A stretch of DNA of 64,000 nt from Collinsella sp. TF08-11AT (GCF_003437035.1 NZ_QSRL01000001.1:403107-467106), one strand, 5' to 3'. Positions 1 to 9,119 are shown, numbered from the stretch's first letter. Program-made: numbers and translations. The notes: generated by a model not told the origin, from the letters alone.

Positions 1-160
1 CGACATTCGAGGCAGACTGGGACACGGTCGCTGAGTCGACGCCCTTGAGTGGCGTGGCAATCGCCTGTTGGGGGTTGGCAAACACGAGCGTCGCTGCAGT
101 GGCAACGAGGACCGCGCTTCCCTTCACCCACCGTTTCGTAAAAATGGAATTCCTGCGCAC
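1..160 (-). CDS. Secreted protein, N-terminal part only (cut by window edge)
   Basis: An open frame reads leftwards off the window from a GTG at 158-160. AAGGAG-type Shine-Dalgarno bases (GGAGAC, revcomp of 161-168) lie just upstream of this GTG. The 53 visible codons begin VRRNSIFTKRWVKGS, then a hydrophobic stretch (AVLVATAATLVFA) and a probable signal-peptidase site near ANPQQAIA, so this is a Sec signal peptide. No domain is visible, so the function is unknown. It could be a cell-wall or extracellular protein. The upstream 500 bases are non-coding and rich in small inverted repeats. Confidence 0.6.
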   Translation of the reverse strand, partial: MRRNSIFTKRWVKGSAVLVATAATLVFANPQQAIATPLKGVDSATVSQSASNV

Positions 161-670
161 CTGGTCTCCTTTCTTCCGAGATGCTGAGGTGCCGAGGACG
201 CCCCCCGGCAGCATGGGAAAACGTATCAAACGGGGATGTTCGGTACATTCCGCACAATGGGGCCACCCGTTACCAAGGGGCCAACTGGTAGTAACCAGAT
301 AGCCACCTACTAGGTCATATCAATATATGGGAGCACTTGCGCAACCAAGTTCGGAAGTCCACCAGCGGCAGTAAAATGAGCGTCAACGGCAAGGTGGGCT
401 TAATAAGCCATACCAATTGGTTCTTCAGTCAAATACCAATCTAGCAAAAATGTACTGTTTATCTGGTATTACACAGACCATACCTTTCCCTCGGGAACTG
501 GGCTTCGCGAAGTTTCCCGAGAGAAAAGCTCGACCGCCGCCCTGCGACCTACCGGAGATTGCTATGCCGTACGTTGGCTGATTTGGTTTGGAATGAGATG
601 CTGACGGTAGTCAATGGGCACAACTGTCCCGGGTGCATTTCAAGATGCACCTAAATGTCTGCCTTCATCC
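161..670. other. Non-coding region between secreted-protein gene and MarR gene
   Basis: No convincing gene is seen. The stretch holds an ATACCA/TGGT palindrome at 410-422 with related half-sites at 433-438 and 464-469, a dispersed hairpin repeat at 487-555, and an inverted repeat GGTGCAT-N7-ATGCACC near 631-652 just beyond the MarR stop codon. That last hairpin has no T-run after it, so it is a weak terminator at best. Confidence 0.5.
487..555. repeat. Dispersed hairpin repeat, copy 1
   Basis: The core CTCGGG...CCCGAG stem at 490-521 encloses the palindrome CTTCGCGAAG. The same core plus about 35 flanking bases recurs in reverse complement at about 5705-5772 beside carB. The two copies agree at most positions over some 65 bases. 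This copy lacks the outer arms of the other, so it looks like a truncated member of a REP-like intergenic family. Confidence 0.6.
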
Positions 671-1147
671 TTATAGATTGTCCAGGTAGTCGTCGGCATC
701 ATAGGTAAGGCTGTAGGCTTTATTCAGGATGCGCACGAGCTCCTGAGCATCGTGTTCGCCGAGCGCTGAGAGCTGCTTCGAGAGCGATGCCACACTCTCG
801 GCATTTTTTTTCGCCGCGAAATCACGGCCTTCCTCGGTAATGCTCACCAGCACACGCCGACGATCGTTTGGATCGGTCCTGCGCTGAACGTAACCCTTGC
901 TCTCGAGTGAATCCAAGATATGCGACATGCGCGCACGGGAGAATTTCAGCTTCTTGGCAATCTCGGAGGGAATAACATCACCGTCAATACCCGATAGATA
1001 CTGTAAAACCGGTGCCTCGCCCACACTGGCGCCGCCGGCAGCACTCAAGGATCCCTTGGCAAGGGAACGTGAGTACACAATCAGTTTTCGAGCGACGTCA
1101 TCGTAATCCACTGGGGATATTGTCCTTTGCAACTCTAGAAGGGCCAT
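671..1147 (-). CDS. MarR-family transcriptional regulator
   Basis: This 158-residue protein has the length and layout of MarR regulators: N-terminal helices, then a winged helix-turn-helix at about residues 55-110. The recognition region reads IAKKLKFSRARMSHILDSLE and the wing carries NDRRRVLVSITEEG, where the DRR motif is typical of the family. MarR proteins act as dimers on palindromic operators and often respond to small phenolic ligands. No target is identifiable here, because its neighbours are a small membrane protein upstream and non-coding DNA downstream. The start has only a weak ribosome-binding site, so a slightly different start is possible. Confidence 0.85.
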   Translation of the reverse strand: MALLELQRTISPVDYDDVARKLIVYSRSLAKGSLSAAGGASVGEAPVLQYLSGIDGDVIPSEIAKKLKFSRARMSHILDSLESKGYVQRRTDPNDRRRVLVSITEEGRDFAAKKNAESVASLSKQLSALGEHDAQELVRILNKAYSLTYDADDYLDNL

Positions 1148-1215
1148 AAAACCGTCATTTGCCGTACATTAGTTAACATTCGCAACAATTATTTATGATA
1201 CCCCAACGCGGAAGT

Positions 1216-1542
1216 CTATTGCTCGTCCTTCTTGCGTCGCATAAGCTCCTCAACGTCGATACCCGCGGCCTCGAGCATACGCTCAACATTCTTTTTGGCG
1301 TTGGTCGTGCCAACCTTAAGCACAATCGAAAGCGGAGTGCCCACCACCAAGCATACGATGCCCGCGGGGACGCCCCAGCCGGGGCCGCCCTGCATACCCC
1401 ACATCCCCACCAAAAAGCCAATAGCCACGAGCGAATAGCCCAGACGCAGCCAAACGTTGAGCCGCTGAATAGCATCGGTCTGCATCTTTGCCTCGCGGAT
1501 CAAGTCGTCGCGCGAAAGGTCGTGTCCGTGTTTCTCGTGCAT
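1216..1542 (-). CDS. Small two-pass membrane protein of unknown function
   Basis: The 108-residue product has a charged N-terminus (MHEKHGHDLSRDDL), two hydrophobic segments at about residues 34-50 and 58-78 separated by a Gly-rich turn, and a charged C-terminus ending MRRKKDEQ. A strong GAGGAGG Shine-Dalgarno lies six bases before the ATG. It is read in the same direction as the MarR gene 68 bases downstream. The two may be co-transcribed, but no functional family is recognisable. Confidence 0.65.
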   Translation of the reverse strand: MHEKHGHDLSRDDLIREAKMQTDAIQRLNVWLRLGYSLVAIGFLVGMWGMQGGPGWGVPAGIVCLVVGTPLSIVLKVGTTNAKKNVERMLEAAGIDVEELMRRKKDEQ

Positions 1543-1686
1543 ATGGGTCCTCCTCGTGCAAAGCGTGCATCATGTGCAAGAACATCGTTTTTCGAATACG
1601 TCATCTTTCAAGAGCAATATAGCGGGTGTCGTGTAGGCGATGGAGGTCGCTGGCCATATTGCCCTTGAAGGGCGGCGCAAAATCAG

Positions 1687-1716
1687 AAGGCCGTGCGGTT
1701 GAGGCCGCACGGCCTT
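1687..1716 (-). terminator. Terminator of the PTS operon
   Basis: A 12-bp stem AAGGCCGTGCGG / CCGCACGGCCTT with a six-base loop sits 22 bases after the EIID stop codon. It is followed on the minus strand by a short T-containing stretch (CTGATTTTG). Confidence 0.75.
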
Positions 1717-1738
1717 ACAGGGGGCCAGGGGATGATGA

Positions 1739-2566
1739 CTAGTAGCTCAGTGCCGGGTCGAAGAAGCCAATAACAACGCCCACGAATGCGATCACGACGA
1801 GAATCAGCATCATAACGATGGGGTTGACCTTCTTCTTGGTCATCATGTACCAGCAGAAGATGATGAAGACCATCGGCAGCAGGTGCGGATAGATGCCATC
1901 GAGAGTGTCCTGGAACTTACCGCCGCCGGGCAGCACCAGGTTGGGGCTGCAGGTGATGGAGACCCAGGTAGCACCGACTGCACCGATGACCATGGTACCG
2001 ACCATCACGATGGAATCGCGAAGAGCCTTTGCCTTGGGGCCGACCAGTGCCTCAACCGCCTTGCCGCCGAGCTCATAGCCCTGGTTGTAGGCAAAGCGCA
2101 TGCCGAGGTACATGAGCAGGTTCCACACGACGATATAGAAGATAGCGCCGAGCGGGGAGCCGCCGGTCGAGAGACCGAGGGCGATACCGAGCAGGATCGG
2201 GATCAGGGTACCGACGATCAGCGAGTCGCCAAGGCCGGCGAGCGGGCCCATGAGGCCGGCGCGGATGCCGTTGATGGCGTCGTCGTCGATGGCCTCGCCG
2301 TTTGCGCGAGCCTCCTCGAGGCCGGCGGTGACGCCGACAATCATGGTGCCGATCTGCGGCTCGGTGTTGAAGAACGCGGAGTAGGTCTGGAGGGCCTGCT
2401 TCTGCTCCTCGGGCGTGTCGTAGAGCTCCTCGACGATCGGAAGCATGGCGCACAGGTAACCGAAGGTCTGCATGTGCTCCTGCGAGAAGCAAGTCAGGTT
2501 GCCATAGGACCAGTTGCGGAACGACTTGGCAAGCGTTTTCTTAGAGAGTTTCTTCTTCTCTGCCAT
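1739..2566 (-). CDS. PTS mannose/fructose/sorbose-family EIID component
   Basis: This 275-residue membrane subunit forms, with EIIC, the sugar channel of a mannose-family phosphotransferase system. The N-terminus (LAKSFRNWSYGNLTCFSQEHMQTFGY) is the conserved opening of EIID proteins. It is followed by the family's GLMGPLAGLGDSLI signature at about residues 106-119 and several hydrophobic segments at the C-terminal half. Its ATG overlaps the EIIC stop codon by one base (TAATG), so translation is coupled. The sugar cannot be told from sequence; mannose, glucose, fructose, sorbose or amino-sugars are all possible in this family. Confidence 0.93.
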   Translation of the reverse strand: MAEKKKLSKKTLAKSFRNWSYGNLTCFSQEHMQTFGYLCAMLPIVEELYDTPEEQKQALQTYSAFFNTEPQIGTMIVGVTAGLEEARANGEAIDDDAINGIRAGLMGPLAGLGDSLIVGTLIPILLGIALGLSTGGSPLGAIFYIVVWNLLMYLGMRFAYNQGYELGGKAVEALVGPKAKALRDSIVMVGTMVIGAVGATWVSITCSPNLVLPGGGKFQDTLDGIYPHLLPMVFIIFCWYMMTKKKVNPIVMMLILVVIAFVGVVIGFFDPALSY

Positions 2567-3423
2567 TAGATGTCCTCCTCTTCCTCATCATCGGAGCCCG
2601 AGGCGATAGCTGCCTTGGGAGCGTTTGCGAGGTCGATCTTGAGCGAAGCGATCTCATAGTTGATCAGGGCGAAGAAGCAGCCGATGCCGGCGGCGGCAAT
2701 CAGGTTGCATCCCATGACAGCGGACAGGGTGAAGCCGAAGAAGAACGTGAGGAAGTCCGTCGGCTTGGAGATGACCTGCTTGAGCAGGATGGCGATACCG
2801 ACGGTAGGCAGCAGCGAGCCGACGGTGAACAGCGTCTTCATCGCGATGCCGTCCATGGGCATGTAGGTCTTCATGAGGTCGACCATGGCGGTGCCGCCCA
2901 TGGTGATGATGAACGTCGGGAGGAACGAGCAGACGATGTGACCAATCCAAGGCAGAACGTTGTTGACCAGGTAGAGCTTGTGGAGATCGCCCTTCTCGAG
3001 CCACTTCCACCCCATGCCCTGCCACACCAGGTTGATGGTGGCGGTGCCATAGAAGAGCACAGTGCCGAGCGTGCCGACGGCGGCACCGAGGGATGCGGCC
3101 ATGCCGGCAGCCTCAGCGGAGGCGGGATCGATGCCCGAGTTCTTGATGGCGAGGATCGCCAGCGGGATGCCGATATAGGACACGGCGCGGACGTCGGCGG
3201 AGACGGTTCCGCCGGGGGTCACGAGAGCGATGTAGACAACCTGGATGGCAGCGCCGACGAGGATGCCCGTCTGCATATCGCCCATGATGATGCCGACGAT
3301 GAGGCCGGCGACCAGAGGACGACCCAGAGTGTAGTTGCCGATCGTCGTGCCGCCCATGCCAGGCAGTGATGCCAGGCAGGCGAACAGGCCGAACAGCGCG
3401 GCTTGGAATGCATTGATTGCCAT
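2566..3423 (-). CDS. PTS mannose/fructose/sorbose-family EIIC component
   Basis: The 285-residue integral membrane protein carries the polytopic architecture of ManY-type EIIC, with Gly-rich hydrophobic helices such as GRPLVAGLIVGIIMGDMQTG near the N-terminus. It pairs with EIID to carry the sugar across the membrane. The C-terminus is an acidic tail (SGSDDEEEEDI) that is not needed in the family and resembles the tail of EIIA in this same operon. A Shine-Dalgarno AAAGGGG precedes the ATG. The order EIIA-EIIB-EIIC-EIID matches many Gram-positive man-type operons. Confidence 0.93.
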   Translation of the reverse strand: MAINAFQAALFGLFACLASLPGMGGTTIGNYTLGRPLVAGLIVGIIMGDMQTGILVGAAIQVVYIALVTPGGTVSADVRAVSYIGIPLAILAIKNSGIDPASAEAAGMAASLGAAVGTLGTVLFYGTATINLVWQGMGWKWLEKGDLHKLYLVNNVLPWIGHIVCSFLPTFIITMGGTAMVDLMKTYMPMDGIAMKTLFTVGSLLPTVGIAILLKQVISKPTDFLTFFFGFTLSAVMGCNLIAAAGIGCFFALINYEIASLKIDLANAPKAAIASGSDDEEEEDI

Positions 3424-3445
3424 GCTTTCCCCTTTCTTTATTCCT

Positions 3446-3466
3446 CAGCCCCTTTCCCCAGGGCTG
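3446..3466 (-). promoter_or_regulatory. Intercistronic hairpin between EIIB and EIIC
   Basis: CAGCCC and GGGCTG form a six-bp stem around a nine-base loop in the 71-base gap between EIIB and EIIC. No T-run follows, so it looks like an mRNA processing or stability element, not a full terminator. Confidence 0.4.
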
Positions 3467-3494
3467 TAGGTACCAAAATGCAGCTGGCGCCTAA

Positions 3495-3983
3495 CTAGAA
3501 GCCAAACTGACCGCGGAACTTGGGCCACTCACCAATGGATTTCTCCTTGATAAGGGCGAACTCGACCGTGTAGCCGGCGTTGGTGAGATCCTCGAGCGCC
3601 TGGGCCTCTTCCTGCGTGATCGACTGGTTGTTGCCGAGCTTGGTGGCGCCGGGACGGTCGTTGCAGGGGCCGACGATGATGCGGTCCATGCCGGGCTTAA
3701 AGCCAAAATCGACGAGAAGTTCCTTCATGTCGAGCGGGTTCTTGGTGATCAGGAAGTACTTGGTGTTGGACTTGAGAACCTTCTCGGAGACCTCCTTGAA
3801 GTGCTCCTTGGTCCACACGAACGTCTTCTTGCCCGAGGCACTCTTGTAGGCCTCCTTGAGCACGGGGTTGGACGCTGCAGCGTCGTTGACGGCGATAAGA
3901 CCGTCGCAGGGATACTCGAGGGCCCAACGGGTAACGGTCTGTCCATGGATCATACGGTCGTCAATACGGATGAACGAAATCAT
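3495..3983 (-). CDS. PTS mannose/fructose/sorbose-family EIIB component
   Basis: This 162-residue cytoplasmic subunit takes phosphate from EIIA and passes it to the incoming sugar. The N-terminus holds the family signature IDDRMIHGQTVTRW, in which His13 is the expected phosphorylation site. Length is normal for the EIIB-Man family. GAAAGGGAG lies a few bases before the ATG. It sits second in the operon, 79 bases after EIIA, with a small hairpin in that gap. Confidence 0.94.
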   Translation of the reverse strand: MISFIRIDDRMIHGQTVTRWALEYPCDGLIAVNDAAASNPVLKEAYKSASGKKTFVWTKEHFKEVSEKVLKSNTKYFLITKNPLDMKELLVDFGFKPGMDRIIVGPCNDRPGATKLGNNQSITQEEAQALEDLTNAGYTVEFALIKEKSIGEWPKFRGQFGF

Positions 3984-4005
3984 GCGTTCTCCCTTTCTTT
4001 ATCAC

Positions 4006-4030
4006 CGGGGGTCTTTCCTCTTAACCCCCG
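4006..4030 (-). promoter_or_regulatory. Intercistronic hairpin between EIIA and EIIB
   Basis: CGGGGGT and ACCCCCG form a seven-bp stem with an 11-base loop between the EIIA and EIIB genes. It has no T-tract and may tune relative expression or mRNA decay. Confidence 0.4.
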
Positions 4031-4062
4031 CTCCATCACAAAAATTGGGGCGGATGCGCTGC

Positions 4063-4497
4063 CTAGATGTCGTCGTCCTCGTCGTCGGCGTCATCGGTCG
4101 GGACCACAAGCTCGGACATACCGTTCTTGCCCTCCTGCAGCATCATCTGCTTGAGAGAATCCAGGTCCATGGTGGCAAGCCCCATCATGGCGGTCATAGC
4201 CATGGGCAGATTCATACCGCCGAAGGCAATGGTGTGGGCGGGCAAGCCCTTCTCGGCCAGCGTGTTCATAGCATTGGTGAGCGGCGATCCGCCCAGGATG
4301 TCACCGAGCAGGACAACCTCGTCATCGGCGGTAACGGGAGCGACCATCGCCTTGACGTTCTCGACATATTCGTCAGCGCCCATGCCGTCCACGAGACTCG
4401 TCGACAAGATGTTCGGGGCGTCATTGCCGAGCATCTTGAGGACACTGTGCAGTCCGGGAGCGAGCGTTCCGTGACTGACCATTACCAGATACCGCAT
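4063..4497 (-). CDS. PTS mannose/fructose/sorbose-family EIIA component
   Basis: The 144-residue protein starts MRYLVMVSHG, where His9 is the usual phosphate acceptor from HPr in EIIA-Man proteins. The loop DILGGSPLTNA and FGGMNLPM are further family marks. An upstream in-frame ATG at 4569 would add 24 charged residues. The start at 4497 is preferred because AGAGGAG lies five bases before it and because the family always begins this way. The protein ends in an acidic tail (DDADDEDDDI). It is the first gene of the PTS operon, facing away from a GntR regulator. Confidence 0.92.
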   Translation of the reverse strand: MRYLVMVSHGTLAPGLHSVLKMLGNDAPNILSTSLVDGMGADEYVENVKAMVAPVTADDEVVLLGDILGGSPLTNAMNTLAEKGLPAHTIAFGGMNLPMAMTAMMGLATMDLDSLKQMMLQEGKNGMSELVVPTDDADDEDDDI

Positions 4498-4583
4498 GCG
4501 GTCTCCTCTCGACCTGCCGTGTGTCGCACGGCTTTGCTTTTTGCTGAGATTATTGTTGCGCCGGGGCATGTTCGGTACAAGAA

Positions 4584-4630
4584 AATAGTTGTGAACGGCA
4601 ACTATTCATCGGTTAACGGTAGCAACTATT
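4584..4630. promoter_or_regulatory. Candidate operator between PTS operon and gntR
   Basis: An inverted repeat AATAGTT-N9-AACTATT occupies 4584-4606. A second AACTATT follows at 4624-4630, exactly 24 bases after the previous one, and both are preceded by an AACGG element. The site lies about 90 bases upstream of EIIA in an otherwise AT-rich divergent region. It is a plausible binding site for the adjacent GntR/HutC protein, by inference from position and symmetry. Confidence 0.5.
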
Positions 4631-4805
4631 TTTGTGCCTAAATTATTTTTTCTTCTAATTATTTTTAAAATAGCAGGTAGATTGCCTGATAAATGTTTTA
4701 TGTTCCTTATGCACCATACATACCAGCAAGAATCGGGCCTGGCATCTCCGGTTTGCCCCGCAGTGTCAGACCATGTCACGTACGCCCACGACATGGAGGT
4801 ACCCC

Positions 4806-5588
4806 ATGGATATGATCTCGTTTCTCGCCTCCGAACCCTTCGACCGCAGCGGTGATACGCCGCTCTATGTCCAACTTAAACATCGAATCGCCCTGCTTAT
4901 CGCCAGCCAGGCGTTCGACACCAAGACGCCGCTGCCACGCGAGCTCGAAATCTGTGAACGGCTAGAGTTATCGCGCGCGACCGTGCGCCGTTGCTTCCAA
5001 GATCTCGTCATCGAGGGGCGCGTGGTGCGCAAACGTGGGCAGGGCACGTTCATCAAACCCCAAACCTCAGCACCCGGCATCGACCTGGCCCTGAATTTCA
5101 GCGCGCGGATGCGCGAAGCGGGACGGGTTCCGAGCTCGCAGATTCTCGCCTTTTCAAGCATACCGGCCGTCCGCGGCATCGCCTCTGGGCTCAAAGTGCC
5201 CGAGGGGACACCCGTCTGGGAGATTCGCCGCCTGCGTCTCGCCAACGACAAACCCATGGAGCTCAACTACGTCTATATCCTCGTGTCACTTTGCCCCGAG
5301 CTCACACGCAAAGACGTGGATGGCTCGCTCTACGCCTACATCGCGGAAAAGACCGGCATCCTGCCCGCAAGCGTCGATGCCGTCTACGAGACGGTCAACC
5401 TCGACAAGCATGAGGCGCGCCTTTTGGGACAGAACACCGGTAAGGCGGCGATGCGCATCGTGCGTTCGACCTACGACAAGACGGGAACCCCGTTCGAGGT
5501 AGGCGTGCTCATCAGCTGCGACGGTCAGGCAAAGCTGCACGTGCACATCGCCGCCGACAAAACAACCTTCACCGCCACAGCCCAATAA
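4806..5588 (+). CDS. GntR/HutC-family transcriptional regulator of the PTS
   Basis: The 260-residue protein has an N-terminal GntR winged helix (about residues 15-85), with LELSRATVRRCFQDL as recognition helix and RKRGQGTF as wing. A C-terminal UTRA-type ligand domain follows, including VWEIRRLRLANDKPMELNYVY written here as separate segments VWEIRRLRL and MELNYVY. Such proteins sense phosphorylated sugars or similar effectors. The ATG at 4806 is chosen because GGAGG lies six bases upstream; an in-frame ATG at 4773 has none. It is divergent from the PTS operon, so it most likely controls it. Confidence 0.88.
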   Translation: MDMISFLASEPFDRSGDTPLYVQLKHRIALLIASQAFDTKTPLPRELEICERLELSRATVRRCFQDLVIEGRVVRKRGQGTFIKPQTSAPGIDLALNFSARMREAGRVPSSQILAFSSIPAVRGIASGLKVPEGTPVWEIRRLRLANDKPMELNYVYILVSLCPELTRKDVDGSLYAYIAEKTGILPASVDAVYETVNLDKHEARLLGQNTGKAAMRIVRSTYDKTGTPFEVGVLISCDGQAKLHVHIAADKTTFTATAQ

Positions 5589-5597
5589 ATCCAAAAC

Positions 5598-5640
5598 GTG
5601 GGCTCCGCCGTTCGAACGAACGGCGGAGCCCACACTCACT
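5598..5640 (+). terminator. Strong terminator after gntR
   Basis: A 16-bp perfect stem (GTGGGCTCCGCCGTTC and its complement) with a four-base loop spans 5598-5633. It starts nine bases after the stop codon and is followed by a T-rich stretch. Confidence 0.85.
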
Positions 5641-5679
5641 TTCTTTTTCATCCCTAGTCATCGCGCAAAGCCCCTTCGG

Positions 5680-5820
5680 CAGCACACGGTGCAGCCGAGT
5701 CACCGTAGGCCGGGGCGGGAGGCGGACCTTTCTCTCGGAAAACTTCGCGAAGCCCAGTTTCCGAGAGGAAGTGTCCGGCTGCCGCCCCGGCCGACCAGGT
5801 CACACTACACCGTGTGCTGC
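5680..5820. repeat. Long nested palindrome overlapping the carB 3' end (dispersed repeat, copy 2)
   Basis: Outer arms GCAGCACACGGTG (5680-5692) and CACCGTGTGCTGC (5808-5820) are perfect complements. Inside them GGCCGGGGCGG/CCGCCCCGGCC and CTCTCGG/CCGAGAG pair in turn around the palindrome CTTCGCGAAG. The right arm covers the last codons and stop of carB. The inner part matches the repeat at 487-555 in reverse orientation. On the carB strand it may act as a transcript end. Confidence 0.65.
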
Positions 5821-8800
5821 GGCAGGTCCTGCAGGGCGATGACGTCCATGCCCATGTCGTTGGCGCTGCCGTGACCCTGCTGGTCCTCGCGCACCGCCTC
5901 GATGGCACTCACATACGTGTTGGCTGCAGACATCGCGGTCACGCAGGTCACGCCGCGACGCACCGCCTCGGTACGCAACAGATAGCCGTCGCCGCGCGAA
6001 CCTGGGCCGTACGGCGTGTTGATAATCACCGCGATCTTGCCATCGGCGATAAGGTCGCCGATGTTGGGGCTCTCGCTATCATGCGGACCGCTGATCTTTT
6101 CCACGATTTCGCACGTCACGTTGCCGCCGCGCAGCACGCGCGCCGTACCCTCAGTGGAACAGATATCAAAGCCCAGGTAGCGCAGGATACGGGCAACCGA
6201 AAGAATATGGCGCTTATCGCGGTCGCACACGCTAATGAACACCTTGCCGCTGCCCGGATCGGGCAGGTTGTAGTCGATCGCCAGCTGCGTCTTGGCGTAT
6301 GCCTCGGGATAGCTCTTGGCGATACCCATGACCTCGCCCGTCGACTTCATCTCGGGCCCCAGGATAACGTCGGCTCCCGGGAAACGGCCCCAGGGCATGA
6401 CGGCTTCCTTCATGCAGAACCAATCGAGCTGACGCTCGTCGCTCGGCAGGCCCAGGCTGGCGATGGAATCGCCCGCCATGATGCGCGCCACGCACTTGGC
6501 CAGCGGCACGCCGGTGGCCTTGGAGATAAACGGCACAGTGCGGCTCGCGCGCGGGTTTGCCTCGATCACGTAGACGGTCTCGCCCTTGATGGCATACTGC
6601 ACATTGACCAGGCCGCGTACGCCCAGCGCCATCGCGATGCGGCGCGTGGTCTCGCGGAGCTTTGCCTGCAGGCTCTCGCTAAAGCTGAACGGCGGGATGC
6701 AGGTCGCAGAGTCGCCGGAGTGAATACCGGCCTCCTCGATATGCTCCAGAATGCCGCCGATGTAGACCTCTTCGCCATCGCACAGGGCGTCGACATCGGA
6801 CTCGATCGCACCCTCCAGGAAGCGATCCAGATACACCGGGTAGTCGGGGCTAATGCGCGCAGCCTCGGCCATGTAATCGCGCAGATGCTCGGCATCGTAG
6901 GCGATCATCATGCCGCGGCCGCCCAGCACGTAGCTCGGACGCACCAGCAGCGGGTAGCCAATATGCGCGGCCACGGCCTCGGCCTCCTCAAACGAGGTTG
7001 CCTGGCCCGCCGGCGGATACATAATGCCCAGCTTGTCGAGCAGGGCGGCAAAGCGCTCGCGGTCCTCGGCAAAGTCGATGGCATCGGGCTTGGTGCCCAT
7101 GATGTTCACGCCGCTCTCCTCGAGCATGCGCGCCAGCTTAAGCGGAGTCTGGCCGCCGAGCGTCACCACGACGCCGTCGGGGCGCTCAACATCGATAACG
7201 TCCATGACGTCCTCGTAGGTGAGCGGCTCAAAGTACAGGCGGTCGGACGTGTCATAGTCGGTCGAGACGGTCTCGGGATTGCAGTTGACCATGATGGTCT
7301 CGAAGCCGCGGGCCGCCAGCGCGTAGCTCGCGTGCACGCAACAGTAATCGAACTCGATACCCTGGCCAATGCGGTTGGGACCGGCGCCCAGGATCATCGC
7401 CTTGGGCTTGTCCGCCGGCGTGGTCTCGTCGGGAGCCACGCACTTCTTGGCATCCGGGCTCGTGCGGTAGATGTTCTCGTACGTCTTGTAATGGTACTCC
7501 GTGGCGCTCGAGAACTCGGCGGCGCAGGTATCGACCGTCTTCATGCTGGGAACCACGCCCAGGCCCTTGCGATAAGCGCGAACAAAGCGCTCGTCCGAGC
7601 CGGTCAGCGCGGCGATCTCGGCGTCGCTCGTGCCGTACTGCTTGAGCAGGCGCATCGCGTCGGCGTCGATATCCTCCACACGCAGGCCGCGGATGCTCTC
7701 CTGGACCTGCACCATATCGTTGATGCGATTGAGATACCACGGATCGATACCGCAAATGGCGTGGATGCGCGCAACATCCCAGCCGCGGCGCAGGGCCTCG
7801 ACCACAAAGAAGATGCGGTGCTCGGTCGGGGTACCCACGGCCTGGGCGAGTTCATCGTCGCTCAGTTTATCGGCACCCTCCTTGCCGCCAGCGCAAATGC
7901 CCTGGTGTCCATCCTCCAGCGAGCGCATAGCCTTGCCAAAGGCCTCCTCAAAGGTGCGGCCGATCGCCATAATCTCGCCCACGGCCTTCATGCGCGTGGT
8001 GAGCGTGGGGTCGGTGCCCTTGAACTTCTCAAAGGCAAAGCGCGGCACCTTGACCACGCAGTAGTCGATCGTGGGCTCAAAGCAGGCGGGCGTGGCCTTG
8101 GTGATGTCGTTGACGATCTCGTCGAGCGTGTAGCCCACGGCCAGGCGAGCGGCGGCCTTGGCGATGGGGAAACCCGTGGCCTTGGAGGCCAGCGCGGACG
8201 AGCGGCTCACGCGCGGGTTCATCTCGATGACGATCAGGCGGCCGGTCTGGGGGTTCACGGCAAACTGCACGTTGGAGCCGCCGGTCTCGACGCCGATCTT
8301 CTCCAAGATGGCGAGCGAGGCGACACGCATGCGCTGATACTCCAGGTCGGAGAGGGTCTGCGCCGGCGCCACGGTGATGGAGTCGCCGGTATGCACGCCC
8401 ATGGGGTCGAGGTTCTCGATGGAGCACACGATGATGCCGTTGCCGGCGTGGTCACGCATGACCTCCATCTCATACTCTTTCCAACCCTCGATGGACTCCT
8501 CGACCAGCACCTCATGGGCAGGCGAGAGCTCAAGGCCCTGGCTCACGATGGAGACGAGCTCCTCGTGGGTATGCGCGATGCCGCCGCCGGCGCCACCGAG
8601 GGTAAAGCTCGGGCGCAGTACGCAGGGATATCCCACGCGCTCGGCGATAGCCTCGGCGTCGGCCACGCTGTAGGCATAGCCCGAGCGCGCAACCTCCAGG
8701 CCGATCTCGGCCATGGCCTCGTTAAAGAGTTTGCGGTCCTCGCCGCGCTCGATAGCGGCCAGGTCGCAGCCGATCATCTCGACGCCGTACTTGTCGAGCG

Positions 8801-9119
8801 TGCCGTCCTTTGCCAGCTCGACGGCGGCGTTCAGACCGGTCTGGCCGCCCAGCGTGGGCAGCAGCGCGTCCGGGCGCTCTTTCTTGATTACGCGCTCGAT
8901 AAACTCGGCGGTGATGGGCTCGACATAGGTGCGGTCGGCAAGACCCGGGTCGGTCATGATGGTCGCCGGATTGGAGTTGACCAGGATGACCTCAAAGCCA
9001 TCCTCCTTGAGCACCTTGCAGGCCTGTGCGCCGGAGTAGTCGAACTCACAGGCCTGGCCAATGACGATAGGGCCCGAACCAATAACGAGGATGCGCTTGA
9101 TGTCAGTACGTTTAGGCAT
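5805..9119 (-). CDS. carB: Carbamoyl-phosphate synthase large subunit
   Basis: CarB makes carbamoyl phosphate from bicarbonate, ATP and ammonia channelled from CarA, feeding pyrimidine and arginine synthesis. The 1104 residues show the expected two homologous ATP-grasp halves: the first opens [20 protein letters not shown] and the second begins near [15 protein letters not shown]. Each carries a MNPRVSRSS / [13 protein letters not shown] metal-site loop, and the C-terminal ~150 residues form the allosteric domain. The start at 9119 gives [10 protein letters not shown], one base after the carA stop. A longer frame to 9257 runs inside carA and is rejected. Its last codons lie in a long palindrome. 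Confidence 0.97.
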   Translation of the reverse strand: MPKRTDIKRILVIGSGPIVIGQACEFDYSGAQACKVLKEDGFEVILVNSNPATIMTDPGLADRTYVEPITAEFIERVIKKERPDALLPTLGGQTGLNAAVELAKDGTLDKYGVEMIGCDLAAIERGEDRKLFNEAMAEIGLEVARSGYAYSVADAEAIAERVGYPCVLRPSFTLGGAGGGIAHTHEELVSIVSQGLELSPAHEVLVEESIEGWKEYEMEVMRDHAGNGIIVCSIENLDPMGVHTGDSITVAPAQTLSDLEYQRMRVASLAILEKIGVETGGSNVQFAVNPQTGRLIVIEMNPRVSRSSALASKATGFPIAKAAARLAVGYTLDEIVNDITKATPACFEPTIDYCVVKVPRFAFEKFKGTDPTLTTRMKAVGEIMAIGRTFEEAFGKAMRSLEDGHQGICAGGKEGADKLSDDELAQAVGTPTEHRIFFVVEALRRGWDVARIHAICGIDPWYLNRINDMVQVQESIRGLRVEDIDADAMRLLKQYGTSDAEIAALTGSDERFVRAYRKGLGVVPSMKTVDTCAAEFSSATEYHYKTYENIYRTSPDAKKCVAPDETTPADKPKAMILGAGPNRIGQGIEFDYCCVHASYALAARGFETIMVNCNPETVSTDYDTSDRLYFEPLTYEDVMDVIDVERPDGVVVTLGGQTPLKLARMLEESGVNIMGTKPDAIDFAEDRERFAALLDKLGIMYPPAGQATSFEEAEAVAAHIGYPLLVRPSYVLGGRGMMIAYDAEHLRDYMAEAARISPDYPVYLDRFLEGAIESDVDALCDGEEVYIGGILEHIEEAGIHSGDSATCIPPFSFSESLQAKLRETTRRIAMALGVRGLVNVQYAIKGETVYVIEANPRASRTVPFISKATGVPLAKCVARIMAGDSIASLGLPSDERQLDWFCMKEAVMPWGRFPGADVILGPEMKSTGEVMGIAKSYPEAYAKTQLAIDYNLPDPGSGKVFISVCDRDKRHILSVARILRYLGFDICSTEGTARVLRGGNVTCEIVEKISGPHDSESPNIGDLIADGKIAVIINTPYGPGSRGDGYLLRTEAVRRGVTCVTAMSAANTYVSAIEAVREDQQGHGSANDMGMDVIALQDLPQHTV

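Noticed and set aside
45-302. 85-codon plus-strand frame
   Set aside because: It is antisense to the signal-peptide frame at 1-160, which has a proper ribosome-binding site and signal sequence.
4498-4569. Longer EIIA protein starting at 4569
   Set aside because: The extra 24 residues are basic and unlike any EIIA N-terminus. The start at 4497 has a strong ribosome-binding site and matches the family.
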